This document shows positions 16,933 to 27,789 of a stretch of DNA of 64,000 nt, piece after piece; position 1 is the stretch's first letter, and each line of letters starts with the position of its first letter. Below the pieces are notes generated by a model. That model made no database searches, was not told the DNA's origin, and worked only from the letters and a program-made list of their open reading frames with translations. This DNA comes from Streptomyces sp. WMMB303 (GTDB lineage Bacteria; Actinomycetota; Actinomycetes; Streptomycetales; Streptomycetaceae), in the NCBI RefSeq assembly GCF_029351045.1, contig NZ_JARKIN010000001.1:1698001-1762000 (forward strand), written 5' to 3'. Position numbers and translations under genes: made by a program.

Positions 16933-17841
16933 ATGGAGCTGAAGCATCTGGAGACCTTCCTGGTCGTGGCCCGCCACCTGCACTTCACCCGGGCGGCTCG
17001 GGAGTTGGGATATGTCCAGTCGAGCGTCACCGCGCATGTGCAAACGCTGGAGGCGGAGTTGGGGGTGGCGCTGTTCGAGCGTCCGGGGCGGCGGGTGACG
17101 CTGACCGAGTCGGGCCGGGAGCTGTGCGGGCACGCGCGGGTGCTGCTCGGCCAGGCCGAGCAGGCGCGGGATGCCGTGCGCGGCGCGGGCGAGGACCCGG
17201 ACCAGATGCGGGGCACGCTGCGGTTGGCGGCGCCGGAGAGCCTGTGCGCGCACCATCTGCCGACGGTGCTGAGCGCCATGCGGACCCGCTTTCCCCGGCT
17301 GCATCTGGCCTTCCGGCCCGCGGGACGCGGCCCCTTGCTCGACGCGCTGGCCGAGGGGACGATCGACGCGGGCTTCCTCCAGGAGGAGGCGGTCAACGCG
17401 CCCGGGGTGGTGGCCGAGCGGATGCGGCGCGAGCCCCTCCGACTGGTGGCACGGCCGGAGCATCCGCTGGCCCGAAAGCGGCGGGTCGCGACGGAGGAGC
17501 TGGCCGGCGAGACCGTGCTGCTGCTGGAGCCCGGATGCGTGCAGCGGGTGGTGATGGAGCGCGAACTGAGCCGGGCGGGATTGTGCCCGCCCACGGTCGA
17601 GTTCTTCAGTCTGGAGGCGCTGCGGCGCTGCGCGGCGGCGGGGCTGGGGGTGGGGGCCGCGCCGGCCTCCTCGGTGGACGGGGAGATCGCCCGCGGCGAA
17701 CTGACTGCCCTGGCCTGGGAACACCGGCCGGTGCTGGACGTCTTCTTCGTCCGGCACGCGGCCCGCTCGGTGCCGCCGGCCGTCCGGGAGCTGGCGGCGC
17801 TGGCCCGCGAACTGTGGTCCGCCCCGGAGCCCCCGGCCTGA
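16933..17841 (+). CDS. LysR-family transcriptional regulator
   Basis: A 302-residue LTTR. The winged HTH is at residues 1-60 (MELKHLETFLVVARHLHFTR, then SSVTAHVQTLEAELGVALFE). The periplasmic-binding-type effector domain spans about 90-295. ATG 16933 gives the canonical family N-terminus; ATG 16912 would add seven residues, and neither has a clear ribosome site. It is divergent from the MFS gene, which it probably controls. Effector unknown. Confidence 0.9.
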   Translation: MELKHLETFLVVARHLHFTRAARELGYVQSSVTAHVQTLEAELGVALFERPGRRVTLTESGRELCGHARVLLGQAEQARDAVRGAGEDPDQMRGTLRLAAPESLCAHHLPTVLSAMRTRFPRLHLAFRPAGRGPLLDALAEGTIDAGFLQEEAVNAPGVVAERMRREPLRLVARPEHPLARKRRVATEELAGETVLLLEPGCVQRVVMERELSRAGLCPPTVEFFSLEALRRCAAAGLGVGAAPASSVDGEIARGELTALAWEHRPVLDVFFVRHAARSVPPAVRELAALARELWSAPEPPA

Positions 17842-17863
17842 ACGCCGAGCCCGAGCACCGGGT

Positions 17864-19222
17864 TCAGGCCCGGGGCACCGGGCGGCAGGGGATCTCGAGG
17901 GTGACCATGGTGGGGCCACCGGGCGGGCTGCTGACGGCCACGATGCCGTCGAAGGGGCCCAGTCGGCGCTCGATGCCGGCGATCCCCGACCCCTTCGAGG
18001 CGTCGGCGCCGCCCGCTCCGTCGTCGGTGACGGAGATCCGCAGCATGCCGCCCGCTCCGTAGGAGTAGTGGATGTCCAGCCAGATGTGGTCGGCTTCCGC
18101 ATGCTTGACCGCGTTGGTGAGGACCTCGCTGACCGCGAAGTACGCCGCCGACTCGACCGGTTCGGCGAACCGGCCGGGCAGCTCGATGTCGGTCTCGACC
18201 GGCACCTGCGTGCGCAGCGCGAGGGCTTCGGCCGCGTCGCCCAGTCCTCGTTCGGCGAGCACCGGGGGGTGGATGCCCCGCACCAGGTCGCGCAGTTCGG
18301 TCAGCGCCTCCGCCGAGGAGGCACGGGCCTGGCCGAGGAGTCGTTTGGCCTTCCCGGGGTCCTGCTCGACGAGCGCCTCGATGGTGCCCAGGCTCATGCC
18401 CATGGCGACCAGCCGGGCCTGCGCACCGTCGTGCAGGTCCCGCTCGATACGGCGCAGCTCGGCCGCCGAGGTGTCCACCGCGTCGTGCCGCGTCTCGTAC
18501 AGCTGCTCGACGCGCCGGGAGAGCCGGGCACCGCGGGTGGGCGCCAGCAGCCCCCCGGCCAGCAGGAAGTGCGCGGTGATCAGGTGCGGGTTGACGAAGC
18601 GGGCCAGCACCAGCAGGGCGCTGCCGAGGACCGCGCACAGCGCCGCGTCGCCGAAGGTCTCCAGGTGGATGAAGCCGTACCAGTAGTCGCCGGCGACGGC
18701 TTGCCACACGCCCGCGAACATCACCCAGCCCTCCAGGCCGTAGCCGATCAGCGCGGTCGGCAGCAGGGCGAGGACGAAGCCGGCGACGGCGTCGGTGAGC
18801 AGCCAGCACAGGTCCCGCCAGGTGGCGGGGTCCTTGAGCATCAGCACGCAGCGCTCGACGTGTCCGGTGAGGCCGTGCAGGCCGGGCGGCAGCGGCCGGT
18901 AGGGGGTGGGGATGTCCAGGCCCGCCCACTCCCGGGCGAGCACTCGGCGCTGGTCGGCGTGCACCCGCACGACGTGCAGAAGCCACGGGGTGCCGGCGGC
19001 TCCGATGCCGAGCAGCGTCAGCACCAGCGACACCAGCGTCATCACGAACAGGGCCAGGGAGACGCCGAGGGAGAGCGCCATCAGGACGAAGCCGCGTCCG
19101 GCCGCCAGCAGGGCCGCACCCGTCGGACCGCCCGCCCGCCGCCCGGGGGAGGTGGCTCCCGGCCGCCCCTCGTCCATCCGCGCCGCCGCCTCCCGGGCTT
19201 CGACCGCCCCGCTCACGTCCAT
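17864..19222 (-). CDS. Sensor histidine kinase (NarL/DesK type)
   Basis: A 452-residue membrane kinase. There are hydrophobic segments at about residues 43-80, 140-180 and 195-225. The HisKA_3 box RRIERDLHDGAQARLVAMGM follows near residue 260, then the ATPase N box SEVLTNAVKHAE and G box DDGAGGADASKGSGIAGIERRL. No response regulator is adjacent; it faces the MMPL gene across a 344-base region. It is a clear paralogue of the kinase at 36487-37611, with near-identical sequence around the phospho-histidine. ATG 19222 chosen. Confidence 0.9.
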   Translation of the reverse strand: MDVSGAVEAREAAARMDEGRPGATSPGRRAGGPTGAALLAAGRGFVLMALSLGVSLALFVMTLVSLVLTLLGIGAAGTPWLLHVVRVHADQRRVLAREWAGLDIPTPYRPLPPGLHGLTGHVERCVLMLKDPATWRDLCWLLTDAVAGFVLALLPTALIGYGLEGWVMFAGVWQAVAGDYWYGFIHLETFGDAALCAVLGSALLVLARFVNPHLITAHFLLAGGLLAPTRGARLSRRVEQLYETRHDAVDTSAAELRRIERDLHDGAQARLVAMGMSLGTIEALVEQDPGKAKRLLGQARASSAEALTELRDLVRGIHPPVLAERGLGDAAEALALRTQVPVETDIELPGRFAEPVESAAYFAVSEVLTNAVKHAEADHIWLDIHYSYGAGGMLRISVTDDGAGGADASKGSGIAGIERRLGPFDGIVAVSSPPGGPTMVTLEIPCRPVPRA

Positions 19223-19566
19223 CGTCCGACTCCGGTCATTGCTGGTCCCCGCCCTCCCCGTACATGCCGTGAGCCTCGTACGTCTCGTACGCCAGGTACG
19301 CGCCGCCCGCGGAGCGGGCTCGGTGCCGACGTCCGGGCACGGCTCCAGTCTGCGTCCGCCGCGGACCTCAGCGCACGGGCCCGGGCCGCCTTCCCGGGGG
19401 TTCACCTAGCACCACCACCGGGGTCTCCTTCCGGCTCCGCGGTACGGGGGCTCGGCGGCTGTGGGCGGCCGCCCGGCGTTCCTAGCGTCGTTCCTGCCCG
19501 GTGCGGACAGGTTCGGCGGCCGCTTCGGGGCCCATCGGCGCGGTATCGAGGAGACGGGGAGCACCC
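19223..19566. promoter_or_regulatory. Divergent regulatory region, histidine kinase/MMPL
   Basis: A 344-base gene-free region. Within it CTCGTACG occurs at 19275-19282 and 19284-19291, and a partial copy AGGTACG ends at 19300. The roughly nine-base phasing resembles an array for a DNA-binding regulator. No other structure seen. Confidence 0.4.
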
Positions 19567-21957
19567 ATGCGCAGAGCGACCACACCCAGCAGCCCTCCGG
19601 GGGGTGCCGGCCGGCCGGCACCGCGCGGAGCGGCCGCGCGGCTCGCGGACTGGAGCGTGCGGCACCGCAGATCGGCGGTGATCGGCTGGCTGCTCTTCGT
19701 CGTACTCGCCACCGCGCTCGGCGGGATGGCCGGGCTAACCGAACCGACCGACAGCGAGCAGTCCGTGCGGGACTCGGCGCGGGCGACCGCCATCCTGGAG
19801 GACGCCGGGATCGACGAGCCGCCGGCCGAGTCGGTGATGGTCACCAGCCCGGACAAGGGCGGGTGGCGGGCGGCCGCTGACGAAGTCGTCCGGGCCGTCC
19901 GCGCGACCGGCGAGGTCGAGCACGTCCGGGAGCCCGTACCGGCCGCGGACGACCGCGCCGGCCTGATCGGATTCCGGATGCGGGAGGAGACGGACGGCGC
20001 CGACGAGGGGCCGATCGACAAGGTGCTCGGCGCCGTGGACCGGGTCCGCGACGCGCACGCGGGCGAGGGCGTCGAGATCCGCCAGTACGGCGAGGCCAGC
20101 GCCATGAAGTGGCTGAACGGGATCCTGGGCGACGACTTCGCCAAGGCCGAGTGGACGGCCGTCCCGCTGGCCCTGGGCATCCTGCTGGTGGCCTTCGGGG
20201 CGCTGGTGGCCGCGCTGCTGCCGGTGGCGCTCGCGCTGACGGCGTTCCTCGCCGCGAACGGCATCCTGGCGCTCGTCTCCGGCGCGCTGCACATCGACGA
20301 GACGACCAACTCGGTGATGCTGCTGATGGGTCTCGCGGTCGGGGTCGACTACTGCCTCTTCTACCTGCGGCGGGAGCGGGACGAGCGGGCCGCCGGACGG
20401 GACCCGGAGAGCGCGCTGCGGATCGCCGCCGCCACCAGCGGCCGCGCCGTGCTGGTGTCCGGCCTGACGGTGATGGTGGCGATGGCGGGCATGTTCTTCT
20501 CCGGACTGCTGCTGTTCAAGGGCTTCGCCGTGGCCACGATCCTCGTCGTCTGCATCGCGATGCTGGGCTCCGTGACGATCCTGCCCGCGCTGCTGTCCTG
20601 GCTGGGCGACCGCGTCGAGAAGGGCAAGGTCCCCTTCCTGGGCGGCCGCAGGCGGGACCGGGCGGCCGGGCGGCGGAAGCCGGCGGGCCGGATCTCCGGT
20701 GCGCTGCTGCGCCCGGTGCTGGCGGCCCCCGGGGTGTGCGCGGTGCTCGCCGCCGTGGCGATGCTGGCACTGGCGGCCCCCGCGCTGGGGATGAAGACCG
20801 AGCAGCTCTCGCTGGACAAGCAGATGCCGAAGGACGCCGGGCTGCGGATCGACGCGGAGAAGATCGGCGAGCGGTTCCCCGGCGGTCCGGCCCCGGCCCG
20901 GGTCGTGCTCAAGGCCGACGACGTGCGCGCCCCGGAGACCCGTGCGGCGCTGGCGGAGTTCACCGAGACGGTCCGCGGCGACAGCGGCCACTTCGGACGC
21001 GGTGTGGAGACGGCGGTGCACGCCGGGCAGGACGTCGCCGTCATCGACGTCCCGCTGGCGGGCGACGGCACCGACGCGACGTCGCTGGCCGCGCTGAAGG
21101 TGCTGCGCGAGCGGATCGTCCCGGACACGCTGGGCCCGGTCGCCGCCGACGGGCAGGTCTACACGACCGGGGAGCTGGCCGGATCGGAGGACTTCAAGGA
21201 CCAGTTGAAGGAGGGCATCGTGCCGGTGCTGGTCTTCATCACCACCGTCACGTTCCTGCTGATGCTGGTCTGCTTCCGCTCGGTGCCCGTCGCGCTCGCC
21301 TCGATCGTCCTCAACCTGCTGTCGGTGGGGGCCGCCTACGGGGTGATGACGGCGGTCTTCCAGCACGGCTGGGGGGCCTCGCTGTTCGGCACCGAGGCGG
21401 TGGGCGCCATCGAGTCGTGGATGCCGCTGTTCGTGCTGGTCGTCCTCTTCGGCCTGTCGATGGACTACCACGTCTTCGTGGTATCCCGGATCCGCGAGGC
21501 CAGGGACCGGGGCATGAGCACCCGCGAGGCCATCGGCGACGGGATCCGGGCCACGGCCTCGGCGGTGACCGGTGCGGCGCTCATCATGGTCGCGGTCTTC
21601 GCGGTCTTCGCGACGCTGTCGATGCAGGACATGAAGCAGATGGGCGTCGGGCTCTCGGTGGCCGTGCTGCTGGACGCGACCGTCGTGCGGATGGTGCTGC
21701 TGCCGGCGGTGCTGATGCTGCTGGGCGAGCGCAGTTGGTATCTGCCGCGCGCACTGCGCGGGCTGCCGCACCTGGCGCACGGGGACGCCGGGGGCGAGGA
21801 GACCGTCGGGCCCGACGGGTTCGACGTCGCCGACGGATCCGGCCGAAGGACGTCCGGTCAGGGCGCGGGCGCCGCGCCGCGGGACGCCTGGGGTACCGGG
21901 CCGGGCGGACACGCCGGGCCACGCTCCGGCGAGCGGCCTCCCGAGCGCATCGGATAG
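19567..21957 (+). CDS. MMPL/RND-family transporter
   Basis: A 796-residue membrane protein with the twofold MMPL plan. TM1 is at about residues 38-60, followed by an extracytoplasmic domain and five TMs. A cytoplasmic linker rich in R and K comes near residue 370, then a second copy of the same layout. Conserved DY-type segments are GLAVGVDYCLFYLRRERDE and LFGLSMDYHVFVVSRIREA. Actinobacterial MMPL proteins export lipids or siderophores or confer drug resistance; the substrate here is unknown. ATG 19567 has GGGGAG upstream. The C-terminal 60 residues are a hydrophilic G/R-rich tail. Confidence 0.92.
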   Translation: MRRATTPSSPPGGAGRPAPRGAAARLADWSVRHRRSAVIGWLLFVVLATALGGMAGLTEPTDSEQSVRDSARATAILEDAGIDEPPAESVMVTSPDKGGWRAAADEVVRAVRATGEVEHVREPVPAADDRAGLIGFRMREETDGADEGPIDKVLGAVDRVRDAHAGEGVEIRQYGEASAMKWLNGILGDDFAKAEWTAVPLALGILLVAFGALVAALLPVALALTAFLAANGILALVSGALHIDETTNSVMLLMGLAVGVDYCLFYLRRERDERAAGRDPESALRIAAATSGRAVLVSGLTVMVAMAGMFFSGLLLFKGFAVATILVVCIAMLGSVTILPALLSWLGDRVEKGKVPFLGGRRRDRAAGRRKPAGRISGALLRPVLAAPGVCAVLAAVAMLALAAPALGMKTEQLSLDKQMPKDAGLRIDAEKIGERFPGGPAPARVVLKADDVRAPETRAALAEFTETVRGDSGHFGRGVETAVHAGQDVAVIDVPLAGDGTDATSLAALKVLRERIVPDTLGPVAADGQVYTTGELAGSEDFKDQLKEGIVPVLVFITTVTFLLMLVCFRSVPVALASIVLNLLSVGAAYGVMTAVFQHGWGASLFGTEAVGAIESWMPLFVLVVLFGLSMDYHVFVVSRIREARDRGMSTREAIGDGIRATASAVTGAALIMVAVFAVFATLSMQDMKQMGVGLSVAVLLDATVVRMVLLPAVLMLLGERSWYLPRALRGLPHLAHGDAGGEETVGPDGFDVADGSGRRTSGQGAGAAPRDAWGTGPGGHAGPRSGERPPERIG

Positions 21958-21970
21958 TCGGCCCGGACCG

Positions 21971-22008
21971 GCGGCGGCGCCCCGCGGAGATCCGCGGGGC
22001 GCCGCCGC
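21971..22008. terminator. 18-base perfect hairpin, bidirectional terminator
   Basis: The arms 21971-21988 and 21991-22008 are exact inverse complements (outer sequence GCGGCGGCGCC). They sit between the convergent MMPL and permease genes, 14 bases after the MMPL stop and 6 before the permease stop. Confidence 0.8.
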
Positions 22009-22013
22009 CGTGC

Positions 22014-23492
22014 TCAGCGCGCCGCGTGCCGGGGCTGGGGGACCGCGTCGCCCGACGGGGCGTCGCCGCGCCCGTAGTGGTGGGTGGTGAACATGTACAC
22101 CAGCCCGGCGGCGACGACGACTCCGCCGCTGAGCAGCACGATGTAGTTGGAGTACCAGGGCTCCTCGGGGGTGCGGGCCCAGCAGATGTTGACGATGGCG
22201 AAGATGCCGTAGGCCAGCGCCGCGCCGTTGACCAGCAGGCCCCAGCGGCCGAGGGTGAACTCGCCGGTGGCGCGCCAGCCCTTGAGCCGGGCCCGCAGTG
22301 CGGCGAGGACGACCATCTGGAAGGAGCCGTAGATGCCGAGGATCGCGAACGACACGATCTTGGTGAGGGCGTTCTCGGAGATCAGCGAGCCGAAGGCGAT
22401 CAGTCCGGGGATGACGGCGGCAACCAGCAGCGCCACCTCGGGTACCGCCCGCTTGTGCGAGAAGCGCCGCAGCAGCTTGTGACCGACGACCATCCGGTCC
22501 CGGGCGTAGGAGTAGATGAGGCGGCCCGCCGCGGCCTGCAGGCTGATGGTGCAGGAGAGGAAGGAGATGAGGACGACGGCCATCACCAGGCGCGCCCCGA
22601 CCTCTCCCATGGCGTCGAAGAGGACGTTGACCACCGGGTCGGAGTCCTCGCCGGAGATCACCGCACCGTAGTCGGTGACGGACAGCAGCAGCGAGCCGCA
22701 GGTGAAGGTGGCCGCGGCGCCGCCGACGTAGATGGTGCGGCGCATCGCCTTGGGGATGACCAGGCCCGGGTGGGCGACCTCCTCGGCGGTGTCACCGCAC
22801 GCCTCGAACCCGTAGTACTGGTAGAAGCCGATGATGGCGGCGGCCAGGAAGACCGGCGCGTAGGAGCCGTCGCCCTGCGTGCCGTAGGTGTCGAAGATGA
22901 CGCCGAGGCCGTGTTCGCGGTGGGTGACCAGCAGGTAGACGCCGACGATGAGCGCGCCGATCAGCTCTGCGCTGAAGCCGATCAGCGCCGCCAGCGACAG
23001 CGCCTTGGTGCCCGCGTAGTTGATGAGCGCCGCGACGACGATGAGGATGACGGTGCAGATCACCGTGTTGTGCACGCTGGCGCCGAAGCCGAACAGGATC
23101 GCGATGTAGGGGCCGGCGCCGTAGGCCACGCTGGTGATCGTCACCAGCAGCGCCCACATGTAGACCCAGCCGGTCATCCACGCCCAGCGCATCCCCCACA
23201 GCCGCCGCGCCCACGGGTAGACGCCGCCCGCGATGGGGAACTGGGCGACGATCTCGCCGAAGACCAGCGACACCAGGAACTGTCCGCAGCCGGCCAGCAG
23301 AAACGCCCAGATCATCGGCGGCCCGCCCTCGGCGAGGGCCGAGCCGAAGAGGGTGTAGGTGCTCACCACGGGTGACAGGTAGGTGAAGCCGAGGGCGAAG
23401 TTCGCCCAGGGGCCCATCTCCTTGCGGAACTCCGAGCCGGGGGCGCCGTTCTCGCCCGCTGCGGCGGCCGCGGGCTGCGATGCTCCGCTCAT
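22014..23492 (-). CDS. APC-family amino acid/amine permease
   Basis: A 492-residue permease with about twelve TMs. Signatures include FALGFTYLSPVVSTYTLFGSAL and FPIAGGVYPWARRLWG, and the glutamate-bearing GFYQYYGFEACGDTAEEV region. The sequence resembles GABA/choline-type APC carriers. Its ATG overlaps the TGA of the GMC oxidoreductase gene (ATGA), making it the third gene of an aldehyde dehydrogenase-GMC-permease operon. It likely imports the amine or amino alcohol the two enzymes oxidise; the substrate is inferred. Confidence 0.88.
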   Translation of the reverse strand: MSGASQPAAAAAGENGAPGSEFRKEMGPWANFALGFTYLSPVVSTYTLFGSALAEGGPPMIWAFLLAGCGQFLVSLVFGEIVAQFPIAGGVYPWARRLWGMRWAWMTGWVYMWALLVTITSVAYGAGPYIAILFGFGASVHNTVICTVILIVVAALINYAGTKALSLAALIGFSAELIGALIVGVYLLVTHREHGLGVIFDTYGTQGDGSYAPVFLAAAIIGFYQYYGFEACGDTAEEVAHPGLVIPKAMRRTIYVGGAAATFTCGSLLLSVTDYGAVISGEDSDPVVNVLFDAMGEVGARLVMAVVLISFLSCTISLQAAAGRLIYSYARDRMVVGHKLLRRFSHKRAVPEVALLVAAVIPGLIAFGSLISENALTKIVSFAILGIYGSFQMVVLAALRARLKGWRATGEFTLGRWGLLVNGAALAYGIFAIVNICWARTPEEPWYSNYIVLLSGGVVVAAGLVYMFTTHHYGRGDAPSGDAVPQPRHAAR

Positions 23493-25084
23493 CGGCGCTC
23501 GCCCCCCTCGGGCTGCGGGCCGGGCCGCCCGGTGATCAGGTCGGCGGCGCGTTCGGCCACCAGCAGCACCGTCACCATGGGGTTGATGCTGGGCATGCTG
23601 GGGAAGACGGAGGCGTCGACCACCCGCACTCCTTCCTGGCCGCGCAGCCGCAGCAGCGGGTCGACGACGGCCGTCGGGTCGTCGGCCGCACCCATCCGGC
23701 AGGTACCGGCCGGGTGGTAGACGGTGTGGGCGACCCGCCGCCCGTACTCCGACAGCTCCGCGTCCGAGGTCACGCCGGGTCCGGGCGCGATCTCGCGCTT
23801 GAGCCAGCCGCGCAGCGGTGCGGTGTTCGCCACTTCACGGGCCAGCCGCAGCCCGTCGACGACGGTCTGCTCGTCGTAGCCCTCGGGGTCGGTGAAGTAG
23901 CGGAAGTCCAGCGCGGGGTGGGTCGCCGGATCGGCGCTGCGCAGCCACAGCCGGCCGACGGAGCGGGCCCGCGGCACGTTCGGCGTCATGCACACGCCGT
24001 GCGGAGGGGTCGGGTAGCCGAGGCGTTCGGTGTTGACGGTGAAGGGCACCTGGTAGAAGTGCCACATCAGGTCGGGCCGGGACTGGGCCGGGTCGCGGCG
24101 GACGAACAGCCCGGCATCGGAGTCCATCGCCGAGTTCGGCGGCAGCGGTTCGTGCGTCTCCCAGACGATCACCGATTCGGGGTGGTCGAGCAGGTTCTCA
24201 CCCACCCCCGGCAGATCGGCGCGCACCTCGATGCCGAGCGCGCCCAGTTCGTCGGCGGGGCCGATCCCGGAGAGCAGCAGCAGCCGCGGGGTGTCCACGG
24301 CTCCGGCGCACAGCAGCATCTCCCGCTCGGCGCCGATCATGCCGGTGGTGCCGTCGGCGTACCGCACCCGGACGCGGGTGAGCCGCCCCGCGTCGTCGGG
24401 CTCCAGGCGGTAGGCCCAGGTCCGCAGCTTCAGCGTGAGGTTGGGCCGCTTGTCCATGATCGGGTGGAGGTAGGCGACGGACGCGGAGGAGCGGGTGTTG
24501 GTGGCCGGATCGTAGGCGAGCGAGAAGAACCCGGCACCGTCCGCGAAGGGGCGGCGGTTGAAGTCCTCGACGACGGGCACGTGCAGCGCCTCGGCGGCGG
24601 CGGTCACGAAGTCCCGCGCGATCGGATTGCGGTCCTCCTCGCCTACGGGGACGATGGTGTTCCGCAGCCGCCTGCGGTAGGGCAGCACGGTCATCGGGTC
24701 CCAGCCGGCGCAGCCCATCCCCACCCACTCGTCCAGGTCCTGGGGGAAGGGCAGGAAACTGATCAGGGTGTTGTGCGAGGAGCAGCCGCCCAGCACCTTG
24801 GCGCGGGAGTGCACGATGTGCGAGTTCCCGCGCGGCTGTTCGGTGGTGGTGTAGCCGTAGTCGTACTCCGACTCCAGCAGGTTGATCCAGTTGCGCAGCC
24901 GCAGCACCCGCTCGTCGCCGACGTCGCTGGGGCCGCCCTCGATGACGCACACCCGGCAGTCCGGGTCCTCGCTCAGCCGGGCCGCCAGCACGGAGCCCGC
25001 GGTGCCGCCGCCGACGATGACGTAGTCGTAGCTGTTCTCACCCGTGTCCTGGCTGTCCTGGTCCGTCGCGTCCGTCGCGTTCAT
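23489..25084 (-). CDS. GMC oxidoreductase, choline dehydrogenase-like
   Basis: A 531-residue FAD enzyme. The dinucleotide fold is VIVGGGTAGSVLAARLSE (about 22-39). The GMC signature 1 lies around RAKVLGGCSSHN, and signature 2 is GAVDTPRLLLLSGIGP. The catalytic His is in HTVYHPAGTCRMG, with a late NPMVTVLLVAE. It would oxidise an alcohol such as choline to an aldehyde for the upstream dehydrogenase. ATG 25084 is set by the FAD fold position, 37 bases after the aldehyde dehydrogenase stop. Confidence 0.93.
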   Translation of the reverse strand: MNATDATDQDSQDTGENSYDYVIVGGGTAGSVLAARLSEDPDCRVCVIEGGPSDVGDERVLRLRNWINLLESEYDYGYTTTEQPRGNSHIVHSRAKVLGGCSSHNTLISFLPFPQDLDEWVGMGCAGWDPMTVLPYRRRLRNTIVPVGEEDRNPIARDFVTAAAEALHVPVVEDFNRRPFADGAGFFSLAYDPATNTRSSASVAYLHPIMDKRPNLTLKLRTWAYRLEPDDAGRLTRVRVRYADGTTGMIGAEREMLLCAGAVDTPRLLLLSGIGPADELGALGIEVRADLPGVGENLLDHPESVIVWETHEPLPPNSAMDSDAGLFVRRDPAQSRPDLMWHFYQVPFTVNTERLGYPTPPHGVCMTPNVPRARSVGRLWLRSADPATHPALDFRYFTDPEGYDEQTVVDGLRLAREVANTAPLRGWLKREIAPGPGVTSDAELSEYGRRVAHTVYHPAGTCRMGAADDPTAVVDPLLRLRGQEGVRVVDASVFPSMPSINPMVTVLLVAERAADLITGRPGPQPEGGERR

Positions 25085-25121
25085 GCCGGTCCTCTTCTCC
25101 CCGTCGTGTTCCGCAGCTTCG

Positions 25122-26588
<1,467 letters not shown>

Positions 26589-26850
26589 CGCCCGTCTCCC
26601 TCGCTCGCACCCGACCGGCGTCACGATCGCGCCGCGCGGCACCGCTGGCTACGGGACGCACCGGGCGGCGGCGCCTCCGCGGCGATAATCGGCACCGATG
26701 GGGCAATCCGCGCCGCTCCCGAGCCGGCCGCGCGGAGTTCGGGGGCAGGATGCGGCTGTGCCGTCCGGGCGCGGCCCTCCCGGACCGTCCTCGCGCCGGT
26801 CCGCGGCGGGCGTGGGACGCAGCAGGCGCGTCCCCCGTACGCTGCTCGGT

Positions 26851-27789
26851 ATGAAGTTCGGACTGCTGGGCACCGGGCCCTGGGCGGAACGCACGCACGG
26901 ACCCGCGCTCGCCGCGCACGAGGAAGTGGAACTGGTCGGCGTCTGGGGGCGCCGCGCCGAGCCGACCCGGGCACTGGCCGAGCACCTCGCCACCCGGCCG
27001 TTCGAGGACGTGGACGCGCTGCTCGGGGCGTGCGACGCGGTGGCGGTGGCCCTGCCGCCGGACGTGCAGGCGCCGCTGGCCCGCCGCGCGGCCGACGCCG
27101 GATGCCATCTGCTGCTCGACAAGCCCGTCGCCACTGCGCCCGAAGAGGCGCGCGGCGTCGCCGAGGCGGTGCAGCGGGCCGGAGTGGGGTGCGTCGTCTT
27201 CTTCACGCTGCACTTCAGCGAACCGACCGGCGGCTGGCTGCGCGAACAGGCGGCGCACATGGGCGCCGTACCGCAACTGGACCCCGGTGCCGGGGCGCGG
27301 TCACCGGCCGGGAACGGCTGGCTGGTCGGGCGCGCCGACTGGCTCTCCCCCGTCTTCGGCGGCGCCGACTCGCCGTACACCGCCTCCCCTTGGCGGCGCG
27401 AGAAGGGTGCGCTGTGGGACGTGGGGCCGCACGCCCTGTCCGTGCTGCTGCCGCTGCTGGGGCCGGTCGCAGGGGTGACGGCGTCGCCCGGCGGTTTCGG
27501 CGACACCGTGCACCTCGTCCTGCGGCACGCCTCCGGGGCCTCCAGCACCTGCACGCTGAGCCACTCCGTGCCGCCCGCCGCCGCCGGCGTCACGGCCGAG
27601 GTGCGGGGCGCCGCGGGCGTGGCGGAGCTGCCCCTGCGGGACGAGGCGCCGGCCGTCTCCTTCGGCCGCGCCGTGGACGCCCTGCTGCGGGAGGTCCGCA
27701 CCGGCGAGGCGCACCTGTGCGGGGCGCGCTTCGCCGAGACGGTCACCGAGGTGCTGCACTCGGCTCAGCAGCAGTTGCCGGCCCGGTGA
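26851..27789 (+). CDS. Gfo/Idh/MocA-family oxidoreductase
   Basis: A 312-residue NAD(P)-dependent oxidoreductase. The Rossmann motif GLLGTGPWAERTHGPALAA is at residues 4-22, and the family EKP-like loop reads LLLDKPVATAPEEA near 95. A C-terminal dimer domain follows. The substrate, probably a sugar or cyclitol, cannot be told. The gene is divergent from the aldehyde dehydrogenase operon, and its 3' end overlaps the convergent MFS gene by 47 bases. Confidence 0.9.
   Translation: MKFGLLGTGPWAERTHGPALAAHEEVELVGVWGRRAEPTRALAEHLATRPFEDVDALLGACDAVAVALPPDVQAPLARRAADAGCHLLLDKPVATAPEEARGVAEAVQRAGVGCVVFFTLHFSEPTGGWLREQAAHMGAVPQLDPGAGARSPAGNGWLVGRADWLSPVFGGADSPYTASPWRREKGALWDVGPHALSVLLPLLGPVAGVTASPGGFGDTVHLVLRHASGASSTCTLSHSVPPAAAGVTAEVRGAAGVAELPLRDEAPAVSFGRAVDALLREVRTGEAHLCGARFAETVTEVLHSAQQQLPAR

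Noticed and set aside
20109..23375. 1088-codon plus-strand frame
   Set aside because: Shadow of MMPL and the antisense of the permease; no domain recognisable.
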